Positions 9,937 to 18,186 are shown, counted from the first letter of the stretch. The stretch: 43,299 nucleotides of DNA from an uncultured Clostridia bacterium (GCA_946411835.1 CAMKFK010000011.1:1-43299), one strand, 5' to 3'. The notes: generated from the sequence alone by a model not told the origin. A program made the numbers and translations.

Positions 9937-10650
9937 ATGCAGGATTTGGAACAGGCGCTGGGCTACCGCTTTCGCAACGCCGCGCTGCTGCGCGAGGCGC
10001 TGCGCCACAGCTCCTACGCCAACGAGCACCACGGCGAGGAGGCGACGAGCAACGAGCGCCTGGAATTTCTGGGCGACAGCGTGCTCGGCTTTGTGACGGC
10101 GGAGTACCTGTTTGCCGAGCACCCCGACGCGCCGGAGGGAGAGCTGACGCGCATCCGCGCGCGGCTTGTGTGCGAGGGCAGCCTCTACGAGGCGGCGAAG
10201 CGCATCTCGCTGGGCGAGCATCTTTGCCTCGGGCGCGGCGAGGATTCCGGCGGCGGGCGCGAGCGCCCGTCGATTCTGGCGGACGCGACCGAGGCGGTCA
10301 TCGCGGCGGTGTACCTCGACGGCGGCATCGCGGAGGCGGACGCGCTGATCCACCGCCTGCTGCTCGACAAGGAAAACGAGGAGCGGGTCGTGGAGCGTCG
10401 GCGCGACTACAAAACCGCGCTGCAGGAGCTTGTGCAGCGCAAGCCGGACCAGACACTGTGCTACCGGCTTTCGGACGAGAGGGGACCGGATCACGCCAAG
10501 GTGTTCACGGTGGCGGTGCTGCTCAACGGCGAGACTGTCGGCGAGGGCACGGGGCGCAGCAAAAAGGAGGCGGAGCAAATGTCCGCCAAGGACGCGCTGG
10601 AGCGACTGACGCTCGAGCGGGACGGCTCGAACGAACCGCTTTTCCCCTGA
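9937..10650 (+). CDS. rnc: Ribonuclease III
   Basis: RNase III cleaves double-stranded RNA in rRNA maturation and mRNA turnover. The N-terminal nuclease domain has the signature ERLEFLGDSVLGF (about residues 42-54) and a second acidic cluster DATEAVIAAVYLDGG (about 114-128) that supply the Mg-binding residues. The C-terminal dsRNA-binding domain spans about 157-229 and includes GEGTGRSKKEAEQMSAKDAL. ATG 9937 fits the GAAAGGGA site better than ATG 9928, which is too close to it. Length is 237 aa. The usual neighbours smc and ftsY do not follow; rpmG does, from its own promoter. Confidence 0.97.
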   Translation: MQDLEQALGYRFRNAALLREALRHSSYANEHHGEEATSNERLEFLGDSVLGFVTAEYLFAEHPDAPEGELTRIRARLVCEGSLYEAAKRISLGEHLCLGRGEDSGGGRERPSILADATEAVIAAVYLDGGIAEADALIHRLLLDKENEERVVERRRDYKTALQELVQRKPDQTLCYRLSDERGPDHAKVFTVAVLLNGETVGEGTGRSKKEAEQMSAKDALERLTLERDGSNEPLFP

Positions 10651-10695
10651 ACGGACGCAAAATCCTTGAAAGCTTTTGAAAACCCAAAAAAATCC

Positions 10696-10725
10696 TTGAC
10701 CTTTTCGGATAAGCTGTGGTATAGT
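10696..10725 (+). promoter_or_regulatory. Promoter for rpmG-secE-nusG
   Basis: TTGACC at 10696-10701, 18-bp spacer, TATAGT at 10720-10725 with TG at 10717-10718 (extended -10). Transcripts would carry a leader of about 110 nt before rpmG. Confidence 0.7.
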
Positions 10726-10841
10726 ACTGCTTACCTGTGAAAGAGGGCTTTCTTTTTGCGTGCATTTTTCGCTTTTCGTGCGCCGGGGGAAATCCGCTCT
10801 TTAATCCAAACAGGGAGGCAGTCTAAAGAGGAGGTGCCGAT

Positions 10842-10991
10842 ATGCGCGTAAAAATCACGCTGAGATGCAACGAGTGCAAGCAGAGAAACTACAACACGAT
10901 CAAGAACAAGAAAAACACCCCTGACAAGCTGGAGTTGAACAAGTATTGTCCCTTCTGCAGGAAGCACACCGTTCACACTGAAACCAAGTAA
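10842..10991 (+). CDS. rpmG: 50S ribosomal protein L33
   Basis: L33 is a small protein of the large ribosomal subunit. The 49-residue product [19 protein letters not shown].. carries two CxxC pairs (CNEC at 9-12 and CPFC at 36-39), so this is the zinc-ribbon form. GAGGAGGTG precedes ATG 10842. The rpmG-secE-nusG order is typical of Firmicutes. The tRNA-Trp gene sometimes found in this gap is not present. Confidence 0.95.
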   Translation: MRVKITLRCNECKQRNYNTIKNKKNTPDKLELNKYCPFCRKHTVHTETK

Positions 10992-11009
10992 GCGAAAGGT
11001 CGTAACAAC

Positions 11010-11222
11010 ATGGCTGAAGAAAAGAAGGAAAAGAAGGACCGCGGCAAGTGGTTCCGTGAAATGAAAAGCGAGCTCAAGAAGGTCGTATGGCCCGCGCCCA
11101 AGAAGACGATCAAGGACACCGGCACGGTGCTGATGTTCTCCCTCATCGTCGGCGCGTGCATCTGGATCTTTGACTATGCCGCCGTTTCGGCAGTCCACCT
11201 GCTGATCGGTCTTGCGGGCTGA
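11010..11222 (+). CDS. secE: Preprotein translocase subunit SecE
   Basis: SecE is the essential clamp subunit of SecYEG. The 70-aa form has a highly charged cytoplasmic N-terminus (EEKKEKKDRGKWFREMKSE), the amphipathic family signature KKVVWPAPKKTIKDT (about 27-41) and one membrane helix (about 43-67). Single-helix SecE is normal for Gram-positives. The ribosome binding site is GCGAAAGG. nusG begins 13 nt after its stop. Confidence 0.96.
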   Translation: MAEEKKEKKDRGKWFREMKSELKKVVWPAPKKTIKDTGTVLMFSLIVGACIWIFDYAAVSAVHLLIGLAG

Positions 11223-11235
11223 GAAAGGCAGCGTC

Positions 11236-11763
11236 ATGGCTGAGAGCGCAAAATGGTATGTCGCGCATACCTACTCCGGTTATGAAAACGCCGTCAAAAC
11301 AGCAATCGAAAAATTTGTGACGAACCGCCATCTCGAGGATCAGATTCTCGATATCCGGATCCCCATGGAGACCGTGACCGAGGTCACGGAATCCGGCGAG
11401 ATGAAGCAGGTCGAGCGCAAGGTCTTTCCGGGCTACGTGCTCGTGAAAATGATTATGACGGACAGCACCTGGCATCTGATCCGCAACATCCGAGGCGTGA
11501 CCGGCTTCGTCGGCTCCGCCACCAACGCAATCCCCCTCACCGACGAGGAGGTACAGGCTCTCGGCATGGAGAAGCACGAGATCGTCGTGCTGTACAAGGT
11601 CGGCGACCGGGTCAAGATCACCGACGGTCCGCTCGCCACGTTCATCGGAACGGTGGACGAGATCGACGCCGAGAAGAACAAGGTCTGCGTCGTCGTGTCC
11701 ATGTTCGGGCGCGAGACCCCCGTCGAGCTGGAGCTCGATCAGGTTGAGGTAGTGGACCAATAA
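11236..11763 (+). CDS. nusG: Transcription termination/antitermination factor NusG
   Basis: NusG binds RNA polymerase and modulates pausing and transcription-translation coupling. The N-terminal NGN domain starts AKWYVAHTYSGYENAVKTAI and includes FPGYVLVKMIM; the C-terminal KOW domain has VKITDGPLATFIGTVDEI. Length 175 aa is standard. The start at ATG 11236 is favoured by the domain boundary and by AAAGGCAG upstream; an in-frame ATG at 11212 lies inside secE. Confidence 0.97.
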   Translation: MAESAKWYVAHTYSGYENAVKTAIEKFVTNRHLEDQILDIRIPMETVTEVTESGEMKQVERKVFPGYVLVKMIMTDSTWHLIRNIRGVTGFVGSATNAIPLTDEEVQALGMEKHEIVVLYKVGDRVKITDGPLATFIGTVDEIDAEKNKVCVVVSMFGRETPVELELDQVEVVDQ

Positions 11764-11790
11764 CCCCGCACATATCGCCAAACGCGATGA

Positions 11791-11850
11791 GCCGGGCACA
11801 CCCCGGCAAGGTGGGAGAGGCGCGAACCGAAACGCCTCGCTCGTTACCAC
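11791..11850 (+). promoter_or_regulatory. nusG-rplK leader, possible L1 autoregulatory site
   Basis: Two hairpins: GCCGGG/CCCGGC (11791-11796 with 11802-11807), then a second structure in which GTGG (11811) can pair with CCAC (11847-11850) around an inner stem GAGGCG/CGCCTC (11817-11822 with 11833-11838). A GTGGGAG...ACCAC arrangement before AAAGGAGGTG is typical of nusG-rplK gaps in Firmicutes. L1 binding here is inferred. Confidence 0.5.
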
Positions 11851-11873
11851 ATCTATAAAAGGAGGTGCCAGTC

Positions 11874-12299
11874 ATGGCACAGAAAGTCACCGGTTACGTG
11901 AAACTGCAAATTCCCGCAGGCAGAGCAACTCCCGCGCCCCCTGTCGGCCCCGCGCTCGGTCAGCACGGCGTCAACATCGCGGCGTTCACCAAGGAATTCA
12001 ACGAGCGCACGAAGAACGACATGGGTCTCATCATCCCGGTCGTCATCACCGTGTACGCCGACCGTTCCTTCAGCTTCATCACCAAGACGCCTCCCGCCGC
12101 CGTCCTCATCAAGAAGGAGTGCAACATCGAGAAGGCGTCCGGCACACCCAACAAGGAGAAGGTTGCCAGGATTTCCAAGGCGTCGATCCAGAAGATCGCC
12201 GAGTTGAAGATGCGCGATCTCAACGCGGCAAGCCTTGAGGCGGCGATGAGCATGATCGCCGGTACCGCGCGCTCCATGGGCGTTGTGGTGGAAGACTAA
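11874..12299 (+). CDS. rplK: 50S ribosomal protein L11
   Basis: L11 forms the GTPase-associated stalk base with 23S rRNA. The 141-aa product has the N-terminal proline-rich switch ([20 protein letters not shown]) and the C-terminal rRNA-binding domain ending in [15 protein letters not shown] 11874 is chosen over GTG 11865, which lies inside the AAAGGAGGTG site. The next gene is rplA, 15 nt away. Confidence 0.98.
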   Translation: MAQKVTGYVKLQIPAGRATPAPPVGPALGQHGVNIAAFTKEFNERTKNDMGLIIPVVITVYADRSFSFITKTPPAAVLIKKECNIEKASGTPNKEKVARISKASIQKIAELKMRDLNAASLEAAMSMIAGTARSMGVVVED

Positions 12300-12314
12300 G
12301 GGAGGTGCGCAGCA

Positions 12315-13004
<690 letters not shown>

Positions 13005-13022
13005 AAAAGCGTTGATTTGTGC

Positions 13023-13051
13023 TTGACAAAGCCGTCAAGCGTGAATATAAT
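13023..13051 (+). promoter_or_regulatory. Consensus promoter for rplJ-rplL
   Basis: Perfect TTGACA (13023-13028), 17-bp spacer, perfect TATAAT (13046-13051): the best sigma-A promoter in the window, as expected for ribosomal stalk genes. Confidence 0.85.
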
Positions 13052-13059
13052 AGCGTAGC

Positions 13060-13166
13060 GTTCCAAAGACAGCAGGTGCGGCTTGCCGCGTAAGTCCTGC
13101 CGAGGATGGCAAGTGACATTGCTTTGAATTGTCCTCATGTCTTGTGACGTGGGGACAATTATTCTT
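13060..13166 (+). ncRNA. L10 leader (r-protein autoregulatory element) with attenuator hairpin
   Basis: The stretch after the promoter has the features of the ribosomal protein L10 leader of Firmicutes: a CCAAAGACAGCAGGTGC start, a CCTGCCGAGG segment and a downstream hairpin. That hairpin pairs AATTGTCC (13127-13134) with GGACAATT (13153-13160) and is followed by ATTCTTTT, which fits a terminator. Known mechanism in this family: excess L10(L12)4 binds the leader RNA and reduces expression. The assignment is by motif recognition; a covariance-model search would settle the boundaries. Confidence 0.75.
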
Positions 13167-13206
13167 TTCGAACGCACCCAAAAATCCTACGGAGGTGAAA
13201 CCAAGT

Positions 13207-13731
13207 ATGCCTAACGCAAAAGTCCTGTCCGAGAAGCAGGCGATCGTTGAGAGCCTCAGCGAAAAGCTGAAGAACGCTGCGGCCGGCATCATCGTCGATT
13301 ACAAGGGCATCACCGTGGCTGAGGACACCGAGCTGCGCAAGAGCTGCCGTGAGAACGGCGTCGAGTATGCGGTCATCAAGAACACCATGCTCCGCCGCGC
13401 GTTCAACAACGTCGGTCTTGAGGCGCTGGACGATCAGCTCAACGGCACCACGTCCCTCGCCGTTGCCGACGATCCCGTGGCGCCCGCCCGCGTCATCGCC
13501 GACTTTGCCAAGAAGCTCAACGACAAGTTCGAGATCAAGGGCGGCTTCATGGATGGCAAGGTCATCGACATGAACACCATCAACGCCCTTGCGTCCATCC
13601 CGGCTCTGCCCGTCCTGCAGGCGCAGGTGCTCGGCACGATGCTCGCGCCCATCACGGGCCTCGCCGTCGTCCTCAAGCAGATCGTCGAGAAGCAGGGCGC
13701 GCCCGCCGAGGACGCTCCCGCCGCCGAGTAA
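13207..13731 (+). CDS. rplJ: 50S ribosomal protein L10
   Basis: L10 anchors L7/L12 dimers to the ribosome. The 174-aa product begins MPNAKVLSEKQAIVESLSEK, contains GIIVDYKGITVAEDTELR and YAVIKNTMLRRAF in the rRNA-binding domain, and ends in a helical Ala/Pro-rich L12-binding tail. ATG 13207 follows ACGGAGGTGAAACC; the longer frame opening at 13129 would run through the attenuator and is rejected. Confidence 0.97.
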   Translation: MPNAKVLSEKQAIVESLSEKLKNAAAGIIVDYKGITVAEDTELRKSCRENGVEYAVIKNTMLRRAFNNVGLEALDDQLNGTTSLAVADDPVAPARVIADFAKKLNDKFEIKGGFMDGKVIDMNTINALASIPALPVLQAQVLGTMLAPITGLAVVLKQIVEKQGAPAEDAPAAE

Positions 13732-13788
13732 GCGGCAACGCGACCCCCAACATTTTCAAACAAAAATCTTATCAGGAGGAACTTTACC

Positions 13789-14157
13789 ATGTCTGAGAAA
13801 GTGACTGCTATGATCGAAGAGATCAAGGCTCTGACCGTTTTGGAGCTTTCCGAGCTCGTTCACGCCCTCGAGGAGGAGTTCGGCGTTTCCGCCGCCGCGA
13901 TGGCCGCTCCCGCTGCCGCCGCCGCTCCCGCCGCCGAGGAGAAGACGGAGTTTGACGTTGTTCTCGCCAGCTTTGACGCTGCTGCAAAGATCAAGGTCAT
14001 CAAGGTCGTCCGCGAGCTGACCGGCCTGGGCCTCGCCGAGGCGAAGGCGTTCGTCGAGGGCGCGCCCAAGGCCATCAAGGAGGCTGTCTCCAAGGATGAG
14101 GCCGAGGAGCTCAAGAAGAAGATCGAAGAGGCCGGCGGCAAGGTCGAGGTCAAGTAA
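13789..14157 (+). CDS. rplL: 50S ribosomal protein L7/L12
   Basis: L7/L12 is the multicopy stalk protein that recruits translation factor GTPases. The 122-aa protein has the N-terminal dimerisation helices ([19 protein letters not shown]), an Ala/Pro hinge (about 37-52) and the C-terminal factor-binding domain ([20 protein letters not shown]). CAGGAGGAAC precedes ATG 13789. A strong terminator follows, so rpoBC is not part of this transcription unit. Confidence 0.98.
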   Translation: MSEKVTAMIEEIKALTVLELSELVHALEEEFGVSAAAMAAPAAAAAPAAEEKTEFDVVLASFDAAAKIKVIKVVRELTGLGLAEAKAFVEGAPKAIKEAVSKDEAEELKKKIEEAGGKVEVK

Positions 14158-14180
14158 GAGAATTCAATTTGCTCCGCAGA

Positions 14181-14214
14181 GAGGAACGCAGTCCATGCGT
14201 TCCTCTTTTTTTTT
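14181..14214 (+). terminator. Rho-independent terminator after rplL
   Basis: Ten-bp stem GAGGAACGCA/TGCGTTCCTC (14181-14190 with 14196-14205), five-base loop, then nine T (14206-14214). Confidence 0.92.
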
Positions 14215-14242
14215 GAGGAACGCTGTTTTTGTACGGTTTCCC

Positions 14243-14271
14243 TTGTTATTTGCGGGCGCATTTGCTATACT
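14243..14271 (+). promoter_or_regulatory. Promoter for the ymdB-type gene (extended -10)
   Basis: TTGTTA at 14243-14248, 17-bp spacer, TATACT at 14266-14271 with TG at 14263-14264. Confidence 0.7.
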
Positions 14272-14301
14272 GGTGCAAAACTCGGAAGGCAGGAACCATT
14301 T

Positions 14302-15078
14302 ATGCTTTATCGGATCTTAGCCGTCGGCGACGTGGTCGGGCAGGGCGGCGTACAGTTCCTCCGGAAGCACCTCCGCCCGACGCAGATGCGATACGGCATC
14401 CACTTCACCGTCGTCAACGGCGAAAACGCCCAGATGGTCGGCCTGACCCGCGAGGACGCGGAGACGATGTTCTCCGCCGGGGCGGACGTTATCACCCTCG
14501 GCAATCACACCTTCGGGCGGATGCAGATCGCTCCCTATCTGGACGAATGCCCCTACATCCTGCGCCCCGCCAACCTCGGCGACCGCGCGCCCGGGCGCGG
14601 CTGGGGCGTCTACGGCTGCGGGCGCATTGAGATCGGCGTCATGAACCTGATCGGGCGCGTCGATCTGCACAGGCAGAGCGACAACCCGTTCCGGACGGCG
14701 GACCGGCTGCTGGCTGCGGCGGAGCCGCCGCGCTTCATCCTGCTCGATTTCCACGCCGAGGCGACCAGCGAAAAGCTCGCCATGGCGTACTATCTCGACG
14801 GGCGCGTCAGCGCGATCTGGGGCACCCACACCCACGTCCCCACCGCCGACGAGGAGGTGTTCCCCAAGGGCACCGGCTACATCAGCGACCTCGGCATGAC
14901 GGGCCCCGCGCGCGGCGTCATCGGCGTCTCGGCGAAGCAGTCGGTCGAGGGGTTCCTCGGCGGACTGCCGGGACGCTACCGCGCGGAGGAGGGTGCGTGC
15001 AAAATGCAGGGCGCAGTCTTCACCCTCGACGATGCAACCGGGCTGTGTACCGGCGTCGAGCGCATCGACATAAGATAA
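14302..15078 (+). CDS. ymdB: YmdB-family metallophosphoesterase (cyclic nucleotide 2'-phosphodiesterase type)
   Basis: In Bacillus subtilis YmdB hydrolyses 2',3'-cyclic nucleotides and affects biofilm and motility choices; the family is a compact calcineurin-like phosphoesterase. Metal-binding motifs visible in the 258-aa protein: GDVVGQGG near the N-terminus, VVNGENAQ (about 37-44), TLGNHTF (about 69-75), DFHAEATSEK (about 152-161) and WGTHTHVPTADEE (about 173-185). GGAAGGCAGGAACC precedes ATG 14302. It opens a new operon after the rplL terminator, where rpoB might have been expected. Confidence 0.92.
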   Translation: MLYRILAVGDVVGQGGVQFLRKHLRPTQMRYGIHFTVVNGENAQMVGLTREDAETMFSAGADVITLGNHTFGRMQIAPYLDECPYILRPANLGDRAPGRGWGVYGCGRIEIGVMNLIGRVDLHRQSDNPFRTADRLLAAAEPPRFILLDFHAEATSEKLAMAYYLDGRVSAIWGTHTHVPTADEEVFPKGTGYISDLGMTGPARGVIGVSAKQSVEGFLGGLPGRYRAEEGACKMQGAVFTLDDATGLCTGVERIDIR

Positions 15079-15101
15079 CATAATAAGGAGATAGCGATAT
15101 T

Positions 15102-15590
15102 ATGTCAATCGAAAACGTGCGCGAATCCATGAAGACGCTTGGCATGGCGGAGCGCATTCGCGAATTTGACGTGTCCAGCGCCACGGTGGAGCTGGCGGCG
15201 CGCGCCCTCGGGGTGGATGGCGCGCGCATTGCCAAGAGCATGGGCTTTCTGCTCGGCGGCAAGGCGATCCTCGTCGTCACCGCCGGGGATCAGAAGGTCA
15301 ACAGCGGCAAATACAAGGCGCGGTTCGGCGAAAAGGCGAAGCTCCTCAGCTTCGAGGAGGCGCACAACATGGTCGGGCACGATCCCGGCGGCGTCTGTCC
15401 CTTCGCCCTGCCGGAGGACGTGGCGGTCTACCTGGACGAATCCCTGCGCCGGTTTGAGACGGTGTTTCCCGCTGCCGGCAGCGCCAACAGCGCCATCGAG
15501 ATGACCTGCGGCGAGCTGGAGCGCTGCGCGTCCAACTTCGCGGGCTGGGTGGACGTCTGCAAGCCCAGAGAGGAGGCGGCGGACAAATGA
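15102..15590 (+). CDS. YbaK/ProX-type aminoacyl-tRNA deacylase
   Basis: YbaK-domain proteins hydrolyse mischarged tRNAs such as Cys- or Ala-tRNA-Pro in trans. The 162-aa product has the family features: an N-terminal helix, then ARALGVDGARIAKSMGFLLG, ILVVTAGDQKVNSGKYKARF (conserved Lys region), HNMVGHDPGGVCPFALPEDV (about 88-107) and YLDESLRRFETVFPAAGSAN. ATAAGGAGATAG precedes ATG 15102. Its stop overlaps the start of the next gene by four bases (ATGA). The exact tRNA substrate cannot be read from sequence. Confidence 0.88.
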   Translation: MSIENVRESMKTLGMAERIREFDVSSATVELAARALGVDGARIAKSMGFLLGGKAILVVTAGDQKVNSGKYKARFGEKAKLLSFEEAHNMVGHDPGGVCPFALPEDVAVYLDESLRRFETVFPAAGSANSAIEMTCGELERCASNFAGWVDVCKPREEAADK

Positions 15591-16681
15591 CCGCGCTCCG
15601 CTTTCTTCACGCGGCGGATTTCCACCTCGACAGCCCCTTTGCCGCCCTCAGCGCGGAGCAGGCGCGGCTGCGCCGCCGCGAGAACCGCCGCCTGTCGGAG
15701 CGGCTGGCGAATTATGTCAACCAAAACGCCATAGACCTCGTCCTGCTCGCCGGCGACCTCTTCGACGGCGCGGCGACCTACCGCGACACGCTGGAGGCGC
15801 TGATCGACGCGCTGGGCAGCATGTCGGCGCGCGTGTTCATCGCTCCGGGCAACCACGATTACTACGCCGCGCGTTCGCCCTACGTGACGCTTCGCTGGCC
15901 GGAGAACGTGCACATCTTTCGCGCGGCGGAGATCGAACGCGTGGACCTGCCGGAGCTGGGCTGCGCGGTCTACGGCGCGGCGTTTACGGATGCGCGGCAG
16001 GAAACAAGCCTGCTGCAGGGCTTCGCCGCGCCGGACGATGGCCTTGCGCACCTCATGGTGCTCCACGGTGACCTCAACGCGGCCGAACCGCGCTATGACC
16101 CGCTGACGCCGGAGGAGATCGCCGCCTCAAACCTCACCTACCTCGCGCTGGGGCACACCCACCGCTTCGACGGGGCGCGGCGCTTCGGGCGCACCGTCTG
16201 CGCCTATCCCGGCTGCCCGGAGGGGCGCGGCTTTGACGAGCTGGGGGAAAAGGGCGTGCTGACGGGCGTAATCGAGAACGGCGAAGTCGACATAACATTT
16301 GTCCCGTTCGCCAGGCGCCGCTATCACGTCCTGCGCGCGGACGTGACGGATACGACGCCGGAGCGCGCCCTGCAAGCCGTCCTGCCGGACACGGCGGCAA
16401 GCGACCTCTGCCGCGTGATCCTCACGGGCGGGACGGACGAACGCGGAGTCGACGTCGAGCAGCTGCAGCGGCGCTTTGCCGCCGACTGCTTCGCGCTGGA
16501 GCTGCGCGACGAGACGCACATCCGGCAGGACGTGTGGGCGCGCGCGCAGGAGGATTCCCTGCGCGGCGCGTTCCTGCGCGAGCTGCGGCAGCAGTACGAC
16601 GCGGCGGACGAGGCGGGGCGCGCGCAGGTAGAGCGCGCGGTGCGCTTCGGTCTGGCGGCGCTGGACGGGCGCGATCAATGA
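15587..16681 (+). CDS. SbcD/YhaO-like DNA repair metallophosphoesterase
   Basis: Mre11/SbcD-type nucleases cleave DNA ends, usually with an SMC-like ATPase partner (SbcC or YhaN). The N-terminal two thirds of the 364-aa protein show the five phosphoesterase motifs: HAADFHLDSPF, LAGDLFDGAATY, APGNHDYYAA, MVLHGDLN and LGHTHRF. The C-terminal part (about 235-364) is the capping domain. The start overlaps the upstream stop (ATGA), so the two are translationally coupled. YhaO is normally followed directly by yhaN; here only a 63-aa basic protein follows, so the partner must be elsewhere or missing. Confidence 0.85.
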   Translation: MTALRFLHAADFHLDSPFAALSAEQARLRRRENRRLSERLANYVNQNAIDLVLLAGDLFDGAATYRDTLEALIDALGSMSARVFIAPGNHDYYAARSPYVTLRWPENVHIFRAAEIERVDLPELGCAVYGAAFTDARQETSLLQGFAAPDDGLAHLMVLHGDLNAAEPRYDPLTPEEIAASNLTYLALGHTHRFDGARRFGRTVCAYPGCPEGRGFDELGEKGVLTGVIENGEVDITFVPFARRRYHVLRADVTDTTPERALQAVLPDTAASDLCRVILTGGTDERGVDVEQLQRRFAADCFALELRDETHIRQDVWARAQEDSLRGAFLRELRQQYDAADEAGRAQVERAVRFGLAALDGRDQ

Positions 16682-16694
16682 GGAGGGCAAGTCA

Positions 16695-16886
16695 ATGAAC
16701 ACATGGATGGAGCGGGACGGACGCCGCACCCGCGCGGCGGCGGAGCACGGGGGCGTCAGCGTTTTCGCGGACATGAGCCCGCGCGAGGCGCTGCGCGTCG
16801 CGGTGGGCTTGTGCACGACGCTGGGCGTCCTGCGCGCCCGCAAGCGCCGCGAAAGAGCCCTGCGGCGGAAACAGGGACGGAAGTGA
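16695..16886 (+). CDS. Small basic hypothetical protein (63 aa)
   Basis: Not recognised. It is supported by GAGGAGGGC seven bases before ATG 16695 and by its tight position, 13 nt after the phosphoesterase and 7 nt before the acetyltransferase. The C-terminal 20 residues are almost all Arg/Lys with few hydrophobics (RARKRRERALRRKQGRK), which suggests nucleic-acid or membrane-surface contact. There is one short hydrophobic stretch (ALRVAVGLCTTLGVL, about 32-46). Confidence 0.6.
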   Translation: MNTWMERDGRRTRAAAEHGGVSVFADMSPREALRVAVGLCTTLGVLRARKRRERALRRKQGRK

Positions 16887-16893
16887 AAAGGGT

Positions 16894-17517
16894 ATGGCAA
16901 CGGAAATCAATCCCGGAGAAACGACCCGCGCGGCTGCGTTTGCGCTGTGGATGAGCGCGCCGAATCCGATGGTCACGCTCATCAAGACATTGGATGTGAC
17001 CAATTTGGTCAGGATCGGCAAAAAACGGCGGCTGAAATTCAATATGCTGCTGGATTACTGCATCGGAACAGCCGCGTCAGATGTAAAGGAGTTCTACCTG
17101 CTCCCGGTGGGAAATCGCCTGCTGCGCTACGACACGCTTGCAGTCAATACGATCGTCAGAAACCGGAACGGCGAAATCAACTCCTGCGATATCCTTTACA
17201 CGTCAGAACTGGACGATTTCAACCGGGACTATCTGAGCTTCACAGCGCAGGTCGCGGCGGAATGCCGCGACCGCGACCTGTCCGCCGACAGCATGGTGAT
17301 CGGCACCTCGGCGATTGTGGAAACGTCGCTGGACGGCGCGGTCGGGATGAACAGCGGCGTATTCAACAATCCGTTCCTCATTTGGGGCAGGTATCGGAGG
17401 CGCCTGTTCCGGTATGAGCTGCCGGTTTCGTTTCAGTTCCACCACACACAAATGGACGGCGCACACGCGGGACGCTTCCTTGCAAACCTGCAAACCATCA
17501 TTATCGAGTTGCGTTAG
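16894..17517 (+). CDS. Chloramphenicol acetyltransferase-fold (CatA-like) O-acetyltransferase
   Basis: The CAT fold transfers acetyl from acetyl-CoA to a hydroxyl. The decisive motif is FHHTQMDGAHAGRFL near the C-terminus, matching the catalytic HHxxxDG of CatA; the 207-aa length also fits. The first about 30 residues (FALWMSAPNPMVTLIKTLDVT) match the family N-terminal strand. Whether chloramphenicol is the substrate is unknown: many clostridial CatA-like genes confer no resistance. The local composition looks less GC-rich than the flanks, hinting at transfer. The TAG stop (17515-17517) is the first three bases of the MITE-like element. Start ATG 16894 has an AAAAGGG site close by. Confidence 0.8.
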   Translation: MATEINPGETTRAAAFALWMSAPNPMVTLIKTLDVTNLVRIGKKRRLKFNMLLDYCIGTAASDVKEFYLLPVGNRLLRYDTLAVNTIVRNRNGEINSCDILYTSELDDFNRDYLSFTAQVAAECRDRDLSADSMVIGTSAIVETSLDGAVGMNSGVFNNPFLIWGRYRRRLFRYELPVSFQFHHTQMDGAHAGRFLANLQTIIIELR

Positions 17518-17678
17518 GCCTTGTTTGAAACATGCCGACATGTCCAAATGGCGGGTCTTTTCCGCCATGCTGCGTTGCTTTCCCATGGAATACACAAAGT
17601 ATTCCTGCGGAAAAGCGCCTTGTCTGAAGAAAAAACCCTCGCCCTTGGACACATTGCCCATTTATCAAACAAGGCCTA
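17515..17678. mobile_element. MITE-like palindromic element with 14-bp terminal inverted repeats
   Basis: The ends are perfect inverted repeats, TAGGCCTTGTTTGA (17515-17528) and TCAAACAAGGCCTA (17665-17678). The 164-bp interior is itself a long imperfect palindrome: CATGCCGACATGTCCA near the left end mirrors TTGGACACATTGCCCA near the right, and the centre is a hairpin around GAATACACAAAGTATTC. There is no coding capacity of its own. It sits between two convergent genes, and each terminal TAG supplies the stop codon of the gene reading into it. It could also act as a bidirectional terminator. No second copy was seen in the window, so mobility is inferred from structure. Confidence 0.7.
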
Positions 17679-18171
17679 GCGCCGCACCCCGTACACATGC
17701 AGGAACCTCGCCCGCACGTATTCGTACGTCGAGAGCGGGCGGTTGTCGGAGTCCTCGCTGTGGGCGGCGACGAGGATGTTGTCGGGGGCGGGCGAGCTCC
17801 CGACGGCGACGATCACCGAGCTGTGCGCCCAGCGGACGCCGTCAAACGTCAATTGCACAAGGTCGCCCGGCTTCACTGCGTCCGGTCCGACCTCCAGCGC
17901 GAGCGGGCCGGGCGTGGCGCGCGCGGACAAGGTAGTTGTAGAGATACGGCACGCCTGTCCACGCGGGCGCTTTTTCGTTGGGGTTGATATAATACCACCC
18001 GAACGTCGGCGTGTAGTCCATCACGCCCGCTCCGGCAAAGAGGCACTGGCTGGCAAAATTGGTGCAGTCGCCGCCGAGGTCGGAGTAGTCGTAATAGCGC
18101 GGGTTGCGGTCGAACGCCCAGCGGTGCGCGTATTGTACCGCCGCGTCCGCGCGATAGGGAACAAGGGTCAT
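17676..18171 (-). pseudogene. Amidase-domain (Amidase_6 type) protein, frameshifted
   Basis: Small Cys-His proteins of this type are putative cell-wall or peptide amidases. The N-terminal half reads from ATG at 18171 (GAGGTGAG upstream on the minus strand) with YDYSDLGGDCTNFASQCLF, whose Cys is the presumed nucleophile, then FGWYYINPNEKAPAWTGV. In the alternating GC run at about 17916-17926 the frame shifts by one base. The continuation ATPGPLALEVGPDAVKPGDL, then WAHSSVIVAVG with the expected His, lies in another frame and ends at TAG 17678-17676. Correcting it gives about 164 aa. The GC run is a likely site for either polymerase slippage or a sequencing error. Confidence 0.8.
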
Positions 18172-18186
18172 GCGTCTCACCTCGCG

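Noticed and set aside
10651-11009. Possible tRNA-Trp near rpmG-secE
   Set aside because: No cloverleaf or GGTTCGANTCC-type T-arm is present in the gaps.
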